Shown here in pieces: positions 49,071 to 59,763 of a stretch of 64,000 bases of DNA. Made by a program: the position numbers and the translations under genes. The notes under the pieces are model-generated. The model ran no database searches, had not been told where the DNA came from, and saw nothing but the letters and a program-made list of their open reading frames with translations. Each line of letters opens with the position of its first letter. The stretch's first letter is position 1. The DNA comes from Gaeumannomyces sp. JS-464 (Eukaryota; Ascomycota; Sordariomycetes; Magnaporthales; Magnaporthaceae): assembly GCA_002197995.1 (NCBI GenBank), contig NGZR01000005.1, forward strand, positions 3,906,001-3,970,000, in the 5' to 3' direction.

Positions 49071-50664
49071 CCACCCGGCGCGAAACGCAGAAGCGCGGAC
49101 GGCTTGTTCTGTTTTGTGGACTCTGCTGTGCTGCGCGGGTTCCTGTCTGTCCCACGACCTCGCGGGGATTGTGGCGACATCTGCCGGTCGCCACCCGAAG
49201 AAGAAAGGGGACAAGAACGATAGAAGGAGAAGGAGGGAAAGGCAGACAGAACCGGAGAAAGGACAAGAAGAAGGCGCGCTTCCCCTGTCGACTTTTGGTG
49301 CAGGTCAGACTGGCATTGGATTGTGGAGAGAGACAGCGTCTTGGTGGTGGCGTGCATCAATCGCATCCATCGATTCTGCGTCGGCTTATTTGCGGCGGCC
49401 TGGTCGGTGCTCCACTGTTGCTGCGCTCCTGCAGAACTGTTCGCCGTGTGTGGATCGGCCAAGAAAGGCGCGCGCGCACAGACAAAACGACCAAGCAGGC
49501 TTTGTGCCAGGCAGTTGCTGCTGCAGCTCCAGTGCGCCAGCAAGGCCAGGGTGCCAGAGTGGAGCGCTGGGGGTGTGCGGATAGGCACCCAGAAGCACGG
49601 AGTACTTGCGGTCCCAAGTCATCCACACACCCAAACCCCTCCCTCCCTCCCAGGCGCCGCACGCGCTTCGCTGCTCCTGTCCTAGCCGAAGCCCCAAGCC
49701 TGGGGCGCGACCTGCACGCACACCCCCCTTTTTCCCCGCCGCGACGGCGTGCACCGCGCTGTACCTTCTTCCCACCCGCCGCTGAGAGGCAGACGGGCGA
49801 AGCACTGGAAGGACGTGAGGGATCAATCGTGGTTCCCAGTTCTCGGGGACGAACGGCGCCAGTCGCTCGCAACGAGGACGTCTCTGGCCTGGCTCTCTCG
49901 ACCCAGCCATCCACCCATCCATCCATCCATACCTCGCTCCCCCATCCATCCATTTATTACCGTTCGATTGATTTGCGCTTTTCACCCCTTCTACCCCTAG
50001 CACCCAGCACCCCTTTCGACGCAACGTTCTGTCGCCATCCTGTCATTCGACACCAAGCCGTCCTCGCCCTCGGGAGGCTCTTGGAAGGAACGTGACGCTC
50101 GCGCCGCGCATTGGATGCACGAGTAATCCGGCCTGTCCTATTACCTTCCCTGCTCTGCTGTCTCGAGCACTCTGCTGCTTGCCCGCCTGCCTCACCCGCG
50201 CCCTACCCAATTTTTGACTTGATTTTTATTTTATTTTATTTTAGCTACTTGTATTTTATCCCCTTCGAGTCTTTGTGCTGCTTGCTTGCTTTCACGCCTT
50301 CCCGGTTGCTGCATCCAGCCGTTGTGGATAGCGGTTGCGTAGCGGTAGCCTTATTATTTTTTTCCTTCCTTTTTTTTTTTTTTTTTTTTTTTGTCATTTC
50401 TTTTTCTTGTCTGGGGTTGGGTTGCGACTACCGCCATTGACCCAAGACTCTCCTGGACTGGCAGGACGTTAGCACCTGCGGCCGCAATTGCACACATCCG
50501 CGCGCGCGCGCCCTCGCATCCACCCACATCCAAACTTAACCGCACTGCGCGCACCTCCACCACCAAGCAACTGCCCGCGAAAAGCAGAGCACGTCCAACT
50601 ATAACAAAACACGTCGTTTCGCAGCAGGCCCGTTGACGTGGTCGACCTGCCTGTCGCCGCCCTC

Positions 50665-53615
50665 ATGTACTCGGCACAGCCTAACGGCGCTGAAGGTGCG
50701 ACAATCAATCCCGCTGCCCTGAACTCGGCCGGTAAGTTGCCGACTACACCTTGATTTGCTTGCGTGCTCTGCTTGTTTGCCTCGTCCGCGCCCTCGCCCT
50801 CACCCCGTCTCCCTGCTGCCCCATCACGTTTGCTTTGCTGCACGCGTGCATCGCTGCCGTCGCGCGCGACGGGCGGCCTTGCGTGTGTGTTCGCCGCCCC
50901 TGTTTTGCCTGTTTCGTTGTCGTCGGTGCGTTTTGTCGAGCCCGTTGTTTTTTCATCTGCACGCGCTCGCGCTTCCGCTCAGGCGGTTCGGCCGAGTCGG
51001 GTCGCTGCAATTCCAAAAGAATAATAGGCTTCAGACATGACCCAAAAGAAGAAAAAGCGCAAAGAACGAGAAAGGAGAGGGGCAAAAAACAAAATGAAAG
51101 GGAACGCAAGCTGCCCGCGTTTCTTTGCGCCCGTCTTTGCCGAAGCGGCTCACTTGCGCTTCATGCATGTGTGCGCGCGCGATTTGAGCTGCAACGGCTT
51201 CGACAGAAGCAGAGAGGGCGGGCGCCTGTCCCCTCTCTAGTTCACGTCGTGACGACGGCAGTTGCAACCATGTCGAACACAGCCCTCTCGGTGCCAGCGC
51301 GCGCGCAACTTCTCCACGTCCCCATTTTCATCGCGTAGACCCCTTCCTCACTGCGCTGCCAAAGCCGGCCCGGCCGGAAGCGTCGCTGCTGACACTGGCT
51401 TTTTGCCGCGCAGACCTGAACCGGGGCATCAAGAGGAGCCGTTCCCCAGACTCCTATCGAGACCCCCTCCATACGGGACCGGCGGATGACGGTATGTTGT
51501 GGCCCCCTTTGTGTACCTTTACACTGCTGGCATAGATTGTGTGTGCTCGGCAGCTCGCGTTACATATCGCGGCCGTGCGACACCCGCCACCACCGTGACC
51601 CAGACTGACGGCGCGCCCTCGTCCCCTCACCCACACAGACAAACCTAGAAAGCGCGGACGCCCCATGAAAGGCCGACCCGGCGGCAGCTTGGACGAGTCG
51701 CCAGCTCAGGCGCCCCTCCAGACCCCCGTGCCCGTCCCCCAGACCATGCCGCCACAGACGCCTCAGTCGGCGACCATGCCGCTCCCGCTACAGAGTCCCC
51801 AGCAGTACGCCCCGCCTCCGGCCACGCCGTCGCAAGCCTCGCCACCCCCGCCGAAGCCCACCCCGAAGTCGACCCTAAAAGCTCTCCCGACCGTGCGCGA
51901 CCACACGACCGACCAGCTCGCCCCCGGCGGCGATGAGTACCTCCCCCGCGAGACGGACGAGGCCGGCGAGAAGAAGGTAATGCCCAACGGCCAGCTCCTC
52001 GGCGGCCGCGAGTACCGCTGCCGCACCTTCCTGGTGCAGAACCGCGGCGAGAAGCTGTTCATGCTGGCCACCGAATGCGCCCGCGTCCTGGGCTACCGCG
52101 ACTCGTACCTGCTCTTCAACAAGAACCGGTCGCTCTACAAGATCATTGCCAACCAGGTGGAGAAGGATGATCTGGTGAACCAGGAGGTCCTGCCCTTCTC
52201 GTACCGGTCGCGCCAGATCGCCATCGTGACGGCGCGCAGCATGTTCCGCCAGTTCGGAAGCCGCGTCATCAACCACGGCCGCAGGGTGCGCGACGACTAC
52301 TGGGAGGCCAAGGCACGCAAGCAGGGATTCACCGAGAACGACCTGGCGGGCGAGAAGAGGCCCGGCGCGGCAAAGGCTCGGGAGGCCGCCATGGAGGCGA
52401 GCCAGAACGCCCCCATTCTCGGAGCACCCCACGGAGAGATCGTGTACAGCAACACTCCCGGCCAGTTCGGTGGCGCGCCCCAGGCCCCTCTTGTTCAACC
52501 AGGTATGATTGGAGCGCCCTCCGGATCCTCGACAAGGATGCCCGTAATAACGCTAGGACCAGACTACAACGACACCCGGACCCGTGACTACTCAAACATC
52601 CTCAAGGCCCCGCGCCAGGAGATCACTGGGCCGGCTTACCAAGACAGGACCCAGCCGGCGCCCATCCCCGAGCTTCACGCACAGGCTCACCACGCGGCCG
52701 AGTTCAACCGGGGCATCAACCATCAGCGCGAGATGCGGGGCGATTACCTGCAGGGCATGTGGCGCAGGCCGCATGAGCAGCCGGTGCAGTCCCAGCCTAA
52801 CCTGGCTCAGCCCATCGGGGCCACCGCCGATTCGTCGGCCGCGAGCGGAACCCCTGCTGGCGGGCGGGCGGGACAGCACCCTGGCCAGCAGCACTCTTCC
52901 CAATCGACGGGTGGGCTGCAGCAGGCGCCATCCCAGGCCCCAGCACCCGGGGTGGTGTCGGGGCAGAGTCCCCAGCTGATGATGACGGCACCGCCTTACT
53001 CGCAGCCACTGACATCGCAGACTCAGATGCAGCCGACAAGACTTGGTACGTTCCGAAGCACAGCCTGCCAAACTCGTCTATCGGAGAATTATTCGAGAGG
53101 ATGTCCAGGGTACTAGTACTAACGCCGGTTTGTTGTTTGGTCTACCAGGGTCCTCGGGCAGTCTCCAGCAGAGCGCGCAGACGTACAGCTACCCGCAGTC
53201 GAACCAGATGTGGCAGCAGACGCCCCAGACACCACAATACAGCTACAGCCACCCGAGCCAGGCCCACCAGTCACCGCACCAGCAGCAGCAGCAGCAGCAA
53301 CCATCGCAGCAGCCGTCGCAGCAACAGCAGCAGCAGCCACCAACGCAGCAGTCCTCGCAGCAGCAACCGCCGCAGCCCAACATCCGACAACAGCCGGGCG
53401 CGCCGGGCGGACAGGTCCAGCAGAGCAGCATGCCGTATTCCGGCATCCCTGGAATGACGCAGGGCTACACAACGGCTGCATCGGGCCACGGGATCTCGTA
53501 CGACCAGACGCCTAGGCAGTACATGCACCAGTCCCCCGCGCCCGCGCCGGCCGTCACGCAATCCTGGTCTGGCCAGGCGCAGTCGTCTCAGTGGTGGCCG
53601 AACCAGCCTCAGTGA
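50665..53615 (+). CDS. RSC7: RSC7/Npl6-type subunit of the RSC chromatin-remodelling complex
   Basis: Npl6/Rsc7 and its relative Swp82 are fungal subunits of the RSC and SWI/SNF remodellers. Exons 50665-50731, 51414-51491, 51639-53045 and 53149-53615; introns 682, 147 and 103 bp. All phases agree and give 672 residues. An AT-hook-like basic motif KPRKRGRPMKGRPGG spans the third exon start. The conserved CRC-subunit domain follows a proline-rich linker: EYRCRTFLVQNRGEKLFMLA, then LGYRDSYLLFNKNRSLYKI, and RQIAIVTARSMFRQFGSRVI. The C-terminal part is rich in Gln and Pro, with poly-Gln runs (53279-53375), and ends in SSQWWPNQPQ. The 682-bp first intron is unusually long for this window. RSC7 and SWP82 orthologues are hard to tell apart by eye. 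Confidence 0.9.
53279..53375 (+). repeat. CAG/CAA repeat coding poly-Gln in RSC7
   Basis: Interrupted cag/caa triplets encode several short glutamine runs separated by Pro, Ser and Thr. This is typical of fungal transcription and chromatin factors, and length variation between strains is likely. Confidence 0.85.
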
Positions 53616-55421
53616 TGTGGGCCCCCGCGGCCGTGGTTCTCGCGACATGCTTGATTTTGATACCCAGCCCGCTCGAAGTCTGTCTGCTACGTTTTATGGT
53701 TGGCGGGTTTGTCATCTGCCAAACGAAGAGTTTTGGAAAATAAGGCCGGGCGCCCCGAGGCGGCGCCTGAACCCCTTTGTTCAGTCCGGGCAGAATTTTA
53801 TCGTGCCCTCCTGGGGCGGTGCATTGCAGGCTGCTGCCCCAATCAAAGCGGGCGCAGCCTTTTTTGCTTGTTGCAGGCGGGCATTGGTTTGTAGCATTTT
53901 GGCCGGGATTGGGAACTTAGAGGAGTCACGGAGGAATTTCTCTTTTTTCTTTTACTCTTTCATTTTTCTTCCCTCATTTTAACTTGCATTTTTCTTTTCA
54001 ACTTGTCCTCCTTTTTCTCCTTTCTTGGGAATGGCTGCCTCAGTCAGCTCTTGTCACCCCTGTCTCACCCTCCATATATCCTTTCTCATCTCTCCTACTT
54101 TATATCGTCTCTTTTACTTCTTGGCCAACGATCCTGCCTCCTCTACTCCTCCCAACGCCTACTGCGTCCGGTCGTGTCGATCCGACGACATTGCCATGCC
54201 ATGCCATCGGCATCGACCCGGCCAGGTGTTTACCGTGTGGTTTTTGCTCCGGATTCACGCCGAACGAAGAATCGATAATGGGTCACGGCCGGCATATCCG
54301 TTCTGTTTCTTTGACTCCTAATTCTCCTTGGTTTCCTTTCTCTACCTATAATCCCCAGCCCTCTAACTTGGCTTATCTATTTTGTGCCTTCCACCACCGT
54401 TGCCTGGTTCACATATGGCATGTGCCTGTAGCTCTTGTTTGTCTTGTTGTCTTGGGTTCTGGATTCATTTTTTGTCGATGTACACGGGTCTGTGAAGCAG
54501 AGTACGCTTTTTGAGGGCTTCTTATTATCTATTTGTATGTGTGTGTGAGGGCGAGCGCCGAATGCAGCGGCTTTTGTGCCATCGACGTGACGTCTCGGCC
54601 GGTCTAGTTCCATTTCGTTTTTTTTTTCTTTTTTTTTCCTTTTCCGCGGTGATACCCGGGTGTCCTCATTGAGTGAGGATGGTGGGTTTAGGTTTGTTTT
54701 GTTCATACTGTGGGATGGCTCATGGATTTTATTTTTGCTGGTTTGTTTTGTCTTGCTGGGGGAAACACTTGTTGCATACAGACTGGGATGGAATTTTCTT
54801 GCTTTTTTTTTATGGGAACATTGGAATATCTTCTCGCCGAGTTTCGTCGTGCCTTGTTGCATCCCCTAATGTGGCCGCCCGAGTATTGTTTGCCTGCCTG
54901 TGCTGCTCACCTACCCCTTTGCTATTTCCGCTCTTGTTGCCATCTCGCAATATTCCCCATTTTCGTAAATGCCTTGTGCTTTGGGGGCAACCGTACGCTG
55001 CTCATGCCGCTTTGCAGCACCCAAAGAATCTCTCCCCTGCTCCGGTCGGATCGGTTTTGCACATGTGATTTTGTGCTTTTCTGTCAGATGGGGTGGTGAT
55101 ACAGATTATGCCAAACCGCTTTCCTAAGTCCGATTATGCAAGATCTGGTCTTTGATTGCCTCATTTGCTCCTCTTTGCTCACGCAGATGTCTGCTTCTAT
55201 TTTGTCGTACTGACAGGGCTACCTAGTCTTGACCAGGGAAAAGCCCTCAGAGTAGCGGCCAACTCGGGGGAATCGCAGCTTTAGTCGCAACCGCGTCTGG
55301 GATTTGAGACGCTGCTGCTATGCTGGCCAATCCCAAAAGTGCGGCCAAGCACGTCAACAAATCACTGGACAACATTAAACTTCAGGTCGTTGTTATTGAA
55401 CAAACAGTCTCAGCTTTTCTT
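53616..55421. other. Intergenic region downstream of RSC7
   Basis: About 1.8 kb lies between the RSC7 stop and the doubtful membrane-protein locus. It is T-rich on the plus strand (around 53930-54010 and 54618-54645) and should hold the RSC7 3' UTR. Overlapping frames here (53984-54514, 54673-55099) are T-driven hydrophobic noise without family motifs. Confidence 0.5.
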
Positions 55422-56115
55422 CTATTCGTACAGGCAGACGGGAAGCGCTTGAAAAATAAACAAGAAAGGAAGAAGGACAGTAGTTGCCGGCACTTTCACC
55501 GTGCTGTGGATATCAGAAATGGATGTTGCGCCCCAGTCACCGTAAAACACCAACCCCGCCGTTCCGTTACCCAATCCAATGAGCAGGGCAATGATTAATA
55601 TAGTACAAAGGCAGGCACCATAGGCAGGCACCATAGGCACAAGGGCCGCGAGGAGGAACATGTAAGAAGAAGGAACAAATCGAGCGTCGTCGAGGCAAGC
55701 TTCCAGGAACGCGACTATCCAGTCAGGAAAGCCGAGGACAGCAGAGGCGGCGGCTGTGTCGATAGTGGCATCGTCGCTAGGCCGAGGCAGGAAGAAGGTG
55801 CGTGGCAATAATCCGGCAGGTTCCGCTGGGCTGCGGCCAAGTAGCCAGCGGCAAAGCCGAGGGCGGCGATGCCGAGGGCGACGGAGGCGGTGAGCGCAGG
55901 GCTCAGGCCGTCGAGCCACCGCCGTGTAAAGTGCAGGCGGCCGACGCGCATGAAGAAGACCTCGCGGCCGCCGGTGGCGGTGACGCCACGTGCGCAGCTG
56001 CCTTCCCGCAGGAGCGAGGGCGGCGGGACGAGTTTGACCTCGGTGGAAGACGCGGGTCTGGTCGACGGCTTGTCTTCGACTCTGGAAGACGGGATGACGA
56101 CGGACGGGTTGTCAT
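55422..56115 (-). CDS. Hypothetical membrane protein, frame uncertain
   Basis: I do not recognise this locus. Two reverse-strand frames look coding in parts. One gives FFMRVGRLHFTRRWLDGL followed by a hydrophobic helix (TASVALGIAALGFAAGYLA), ending around 55800. The other continues with DDATIDTAAASAVLGFPDW and a second hydrophobic segment (YMFLLAALVPMVPAYGACLC), ending at 55422. The switch lies in 55780-55830 without a GT-AG intron, so it resembles the one-base slips in other genes. The N-terminal Met at 56115 is in a third frame, so the true start is unknown. A 13-bp tandem duplication lies inside (55609-55634). It could be a small two-helix membrane protein, a lineage-specific gene, or a chance frame. 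Confidence 0.33.
55609..55634. repeat. Two tandem copies of a 13-bp unit (ggcaggcaccata)
   Basis: The unit is repeated directly, and a third partial copy (ggcac) follows. A 13-bp step is not a multiple of three, so one extra copy would shift any reading frame crossing it. Confidence 0.8.
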
Positions 56116-56331
56116 GTAATAGTTGTTTTTTTAATCATTACTATTGTGACCAACACAAAGTTAAGGGGTGGTATCAGTCTGCTGTCCGTGCGGTGGCGTC
56201 CTTTGTTTCTTTTCTCTCTCTCTTTTCTTTTCTGCCATGTCTTTTTTTTTTTTTTTTCTTCTTTTCCCTGATGGTAGGGGGTGAGGGAAGGAAGCAGAAG
56301 GGAGGAAAGAGCCGGGAGGTCAGGTCAAGAC

Positions 56332-56820
56332 TCACAGCAGCGCAATTGTTAGGTCGCCTTCGAGATGTGCCTTCAGCTCGAGGTCGACGTTGAGGTTGAG
56401 ACCTAGTTGCAGGCGCGGGACCCCTTTCTTCTTTTCGGCTGTTGGGGCGGGGGCGCCTCCTGGGTGCATCGGCGTTGGCTGCTGCTGCGGTGGCGGCGGT
56501 GCGTGATATTGTTGCTGGTGGGCGTTGGGGTGGAAATTCCTCTGGCTGGCAAAGTGGGTGGTGAGGGCGGTGCTGACGGCGTTGTGGTTGTTGTTGCTGG
56601 CGCTGTCGGCGGCGTTGTTGCGGTTCCTGTTTCTCCTGCGGCGGCGGCCTCGCGAGCTGCTGCTGCCCCGGCCTATCGACTCGCCGGCGCTCGACGCGGC
56701 GCTGCTGAGCGAGGCCTCCTGGAGCTGGCGGCGGAGGTCGGCGATGATGTCGTCCTTGGACATGTCCGACTCTGGGTAGCCGATGCTGATGGTGCTTTCG
56801 GACACTGTTGACGGCGTCAT
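56332..56820 (-). CDS. Conserved-looking small hypothetical protein, Arg/Asn-rich
   Basis: A single-exon frame codes 162 residues. The N-terminal ~45 residues include a likely short helix (MSKDDIIADLRRQLQEA). A basic patch follows (RGRRRRRNRNRNN), then a His/Gln/Pro-rich linker. The C-terminal tail alternates hydrophobic and charged residues (RLQLGLNLNVDLELKAHLEG, then DLTIALL). From memory, similar amphipathic tails end many small Pezizomycotina proteins of unknown function; that is an impression, not a search result. No signal peptide or membrane helix is evident. The basic patch could bind nucleic acid. Confidence 0.62.
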   Translation of the reverse strand: MTPSTVSESTISIGYPESDMSKDDIIADLRRQLQEASLSSAASSAGESIGRGSSSSRGRRRRRNRNRNNAADSASNNNHNAVSTALTTHFASQRNFHPNAHQQQYHAPPPPQQQPTPMHPGGAPAPTAEKKKGVPRLQLGLNLNVDLELKAHLEGDLTIALL

Positions 56821-58339
56821 GGCTGCTGGCTTGCTCTGTATGTGTCTCTATCGTGCAGAGTGTTGGTGTTGGTGATGTTGCAGACACACGGCCAAGACAG
56901 GAGGCTTATCTTGTCTGCAGAGAACGGAAGATAGGAAAAGCAGAGCAAGTGGAACAAGGCGGGGTCTCTTGGTGGGAGGGAAAGAAAGGAAGACGAGGGG
57001 GCCAAGAAGAGCGAGGGAACCAAACTAGGGAAAATGCCGGATGGGATATCAACGACTTATACGGCTGCCACCCCTTGCTCTTTTCCAGCCTCTGATCGGG
57101 TGCGATGCGAGCGAGTGGAGCGCCAGCGCTGGTCGGCGCTGCCCGTGCGGTGTGCGAGCATGGTGGATGGGCCCGACCGACGGCAGGCAAACAAAAGCGG
57201 CCGGGGTAGCGAAAGTGCCATCGTGCAATCCCATCCGTGCCGCGCCATCCACCCATGACTCCTGCGGACTCGTGCGGTTCTTGCTCCCCCAGCCTAACGC
57301 TCTCGGCAGGGGTGTCACGTGCCACACCGCAGCATCCCCACAGGGATCGAGGGTCCTGGGCCGGCTGTTTTCGCCCGAGCCTCGTACGATGTGGAGCAGC
57401 CTGTGAAACCGCCTGCAACACCCGTGCTCAATACCCGCACCGCCTGGCCAATCAGCGCCCGCCTCGATGGTCACAGCTGCAGCTCCCATCTGCCCATTCC
57501 TGGACATTAGGACCCCTAGAATAAGGAGCTTCGAATCCAGAACGGCGTCTTGTGCGCCCCCTTGAGTAGGGCCCATCCACAGCCCGCGCCAGGCCAGCTA
57601 ATCGAGGATGCGTTGTGCGTGCATAGGGCTTGCAAAAAAGGAGTTTTTGGAAAGCCTCGAACCTGGTTAGAAAAACAAAAAGAAGAAGAAGCAGGGAAGA
57701 AAGAAGAAGAGGAGGAGGAAAAAGTAACACAATCAATGTAACCATCCATACCTATATCTAAACCCCATCGTCGTAATATGCACATCCGCGGCCCTGCGCA
57801 ACCCAACATTAGAAACGGCAGAACCCGGGGGATCATCTGGAGTGAACGATCCGGCGAACCCGCCCACCATCCGCTTTTCCGATCAGCCCGGTTGACTGAC
57901 AACCATCGTTGAAAGGTGGCACGGCGTGCCATCCGTCCATAGCATCGTATCCATGCTACATGCCATCTCCACACCATCTGTGGTTTTCCTGGTCCCTTTG
58001 TTTCAATTTTTCTTTACCCCTCGCCGGGCAAGTAAATTTGCTTGCTTCTATTTTTTTTTTTTTTTTTGGCTGTTGCTCATTCAGCACAAAAACCCCTTTG
58101 GACGACTGGCACATATGCGTCTTGCCTCTCCCAAACCTCGGAGCAGCGAGAACACCTCGGAACGCTGTCCCCGCCTCGCTAAACATGGAACTGGATGGTT
58201 CTGTATGGAGGCTGTCCGTTCTTAGTCCGAAGCACGGCTGTACAACAGGGCGTTGCCGGCGGACATGGCACACGTAAAAAGTCAAGGGTCAGTGTCAGGA
58301 GATGGACAGAAATTAGTTGCTGGCCCGCTCCCCTCCTCT
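56821..58339. other. Intergenic region between the small hypothetical gene and the bHLH gene
   Basis: About 1.5 kb should hold the 5' region of the 162-residue protein gene and the 3' UTR of the bHLH gene. A 17-T run lies at 58051-58067, and a purine-rich gaagaagaag stretch lies near 57680-57725. No gene is supported. Confidence 0.5.
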
Positions 58340-59763
58340 TCAGGTGCTCAACAGGTCTCGCACGCTCATGCCCCTGCCGGTCCCGGCCGCCCCTGCGTTG
58401 CTGCCGCTGCCGCTGGCTCCGGTGGAGTTGTTGGCGGCGCCGCGACGGTCGCTGTTGAGCATTAGGAGCGCGGCCGTTGCCTCATGGTCCACGTCGCGTA
58501 GCGGCTGCAGCGCGGGGCTCGTCAGCGTCGACCCGGGACGCGATGAGTACGAGAGCCCGGCAGGATACATCTGGGGCCCAAAAGCGGGCGACGGCGTCGT
58601 GGCCGACGCTAGGCTGTAGCGTCGGCTATCGGGGCCCAGGACCGGCGTTGAGACGAGGGCGGCCGCCGTCGAGACGGACGAGTACGAGTCGTTCCGCCGC
58701 CGTGAGTCGGCGCCCAGCAACGCGGGCGAGACCGAAGAAGAGTGCGTTGACGACGCCTGAGTGGGGTTCGCCGTGAATGTCGGCGATGGGAGCTCCGAGC
58801 CGCCGTGCATCTCGACGTCGTCATTATCGTCGTCGGGCGAGTTTGCCATGTACGCGTCGTATCCAGATTCTGGCCCGAGGCGGTTATGCTGGTCCTCGTT
58901 TCCGTCGTATGTGGTCATGGGCGGCGGCGCAAGCTCCATTGGTACCGATTCACCCTCACACTGGGCCTTCAGCTTGGACACGCAGTCCTCCAGGTAGCGC
59001 ACATACTCGATTGAGGCCTGCGAAAGAGAAGCCAGAGAATGGCAGTTAGCCGACCCATGTTCACTTCTTCACGCCAGCCTACTCCTGTCCGCCATTTCAA
59101 TGTGCCGCTCACCTGGAGAATTGCCAGCTTGTGCATCTCCCCGGTACAGGCCGGGATCATGTTTTTGAGTGTCGCGAACTCCTCGTTCATTTTGGACCGG
59201 CGCCTGCGTTCTATCAGGCTGTGGGCCGTCTTCCTCGCCATCTTACGGCCGGCAGCGCTCGTGGCCGACGGCTGCTTCTTCTTGCTGGCCGACGTCCCCG
59301 CACCCGTCGAGTTGCCGCTCGGTGTCGCCCCTGAGCCAGCTGCTGCTGTTGCGGCTGCTGCAGACTTCGCGCCGCCGCCGCTCTTGTTGCCACCGCCCGA
59401 CGACTGAGCATCGGTTTCGTCCTGTGTCCGGGGCTTCATCTGAATGATCTTGCGAGATCTTGTCGGGGGCGGCGGCAACGCAAACGAGTCCTTAGCCGTG
59501 GTCCCTGGCGCTGCGCTGCTTTGGAGCGTCGACGACCTACGCCGAGACTTGACCGTCTCGCTTGCTTGCAGCGGGTACGGCGTCTTGGGCTGACTCTGTC
59601 GGGGGCTCGATTCCGAGTCGGGAGGCGAGGCCTTGGACTGGGCACTCAGGGCCGGGGGTGGGAGTTCGAAGGACATTTGGAGTGAGGCGAGCTGCTTGCT
59701 GCCATCCTGGCTTTTGAGATCGGTGGATGAGGCTGGCGTGAGGGGATGTGTCGCACGAGGCAT
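58340..59763 (-). CDS. bHLH transcription factor, Esc1/DevR-like
   Basis: Exons 59113-59763 and 58340-59017, intron 95 bp inside the bHLH domain; 442 residues. The splice joins EMHKLAILQ to ASIEYVRYLEDCV, completing helix 2. The basic region RKTAHSLIERRRRSKMNEEF lies at residues 177-196. It has His181, Glu185 and Arg189, the pattern that reads CACGTG-type E-boxes in class B proteins. Helix 1 and the loop follow (ATLKNMIPACTGEMHKL). Flanking regions are disordered and rich in Ser, Pro, Ala and Gly; an acidic stretch (SPDDDNDDVEMHGG) might activate. The C-terminal GMSVRDLLST is a short motif of the kind seen at the end of some fungal regulators. The DevR/Esc1 group includes factors for conidiation or sexual development, but the exact orthologue is not certain. 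Confidence 0.88.

Larger units (their letters stand above)
40028..50664. other. 10.6-kb gene-poor region upstream of DIS3 and RSC7
   Basis: This divergent gap is far longer than any other here. I find no frame with a recognisable domain, no consistent exon chain, no terminal repeats and no transposase or reverse-transcriptase motif. It holds a 28-T run (44858-44885), a 23-T run (50370-50392), palindromic GGTACC/CCTAGG motifs, and a strongly C+T-biased tract from about 48740 to 49070. The longest frame (48671-50095) is low-complexity Ser/Pro sequence made by that C+T bias. Likely contents are promoters and long leaders for DIS3 and RSC7, and perhaps non-coding RNA. Confidence 0.5.

Noticed and set aside
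48671..50095. 474-codon open frame upstream of RSC7
   Set aside because: It is a Ser/Pro/Arg-rich translation of CT-rich DNA, overlaps equally long frames on both strands, and shows no domain.
57525..57545. GCTTCGAATCC, another B-box-like word
   Set aside because: No stem pairing and no upstream A-box; not a tRNA gene.
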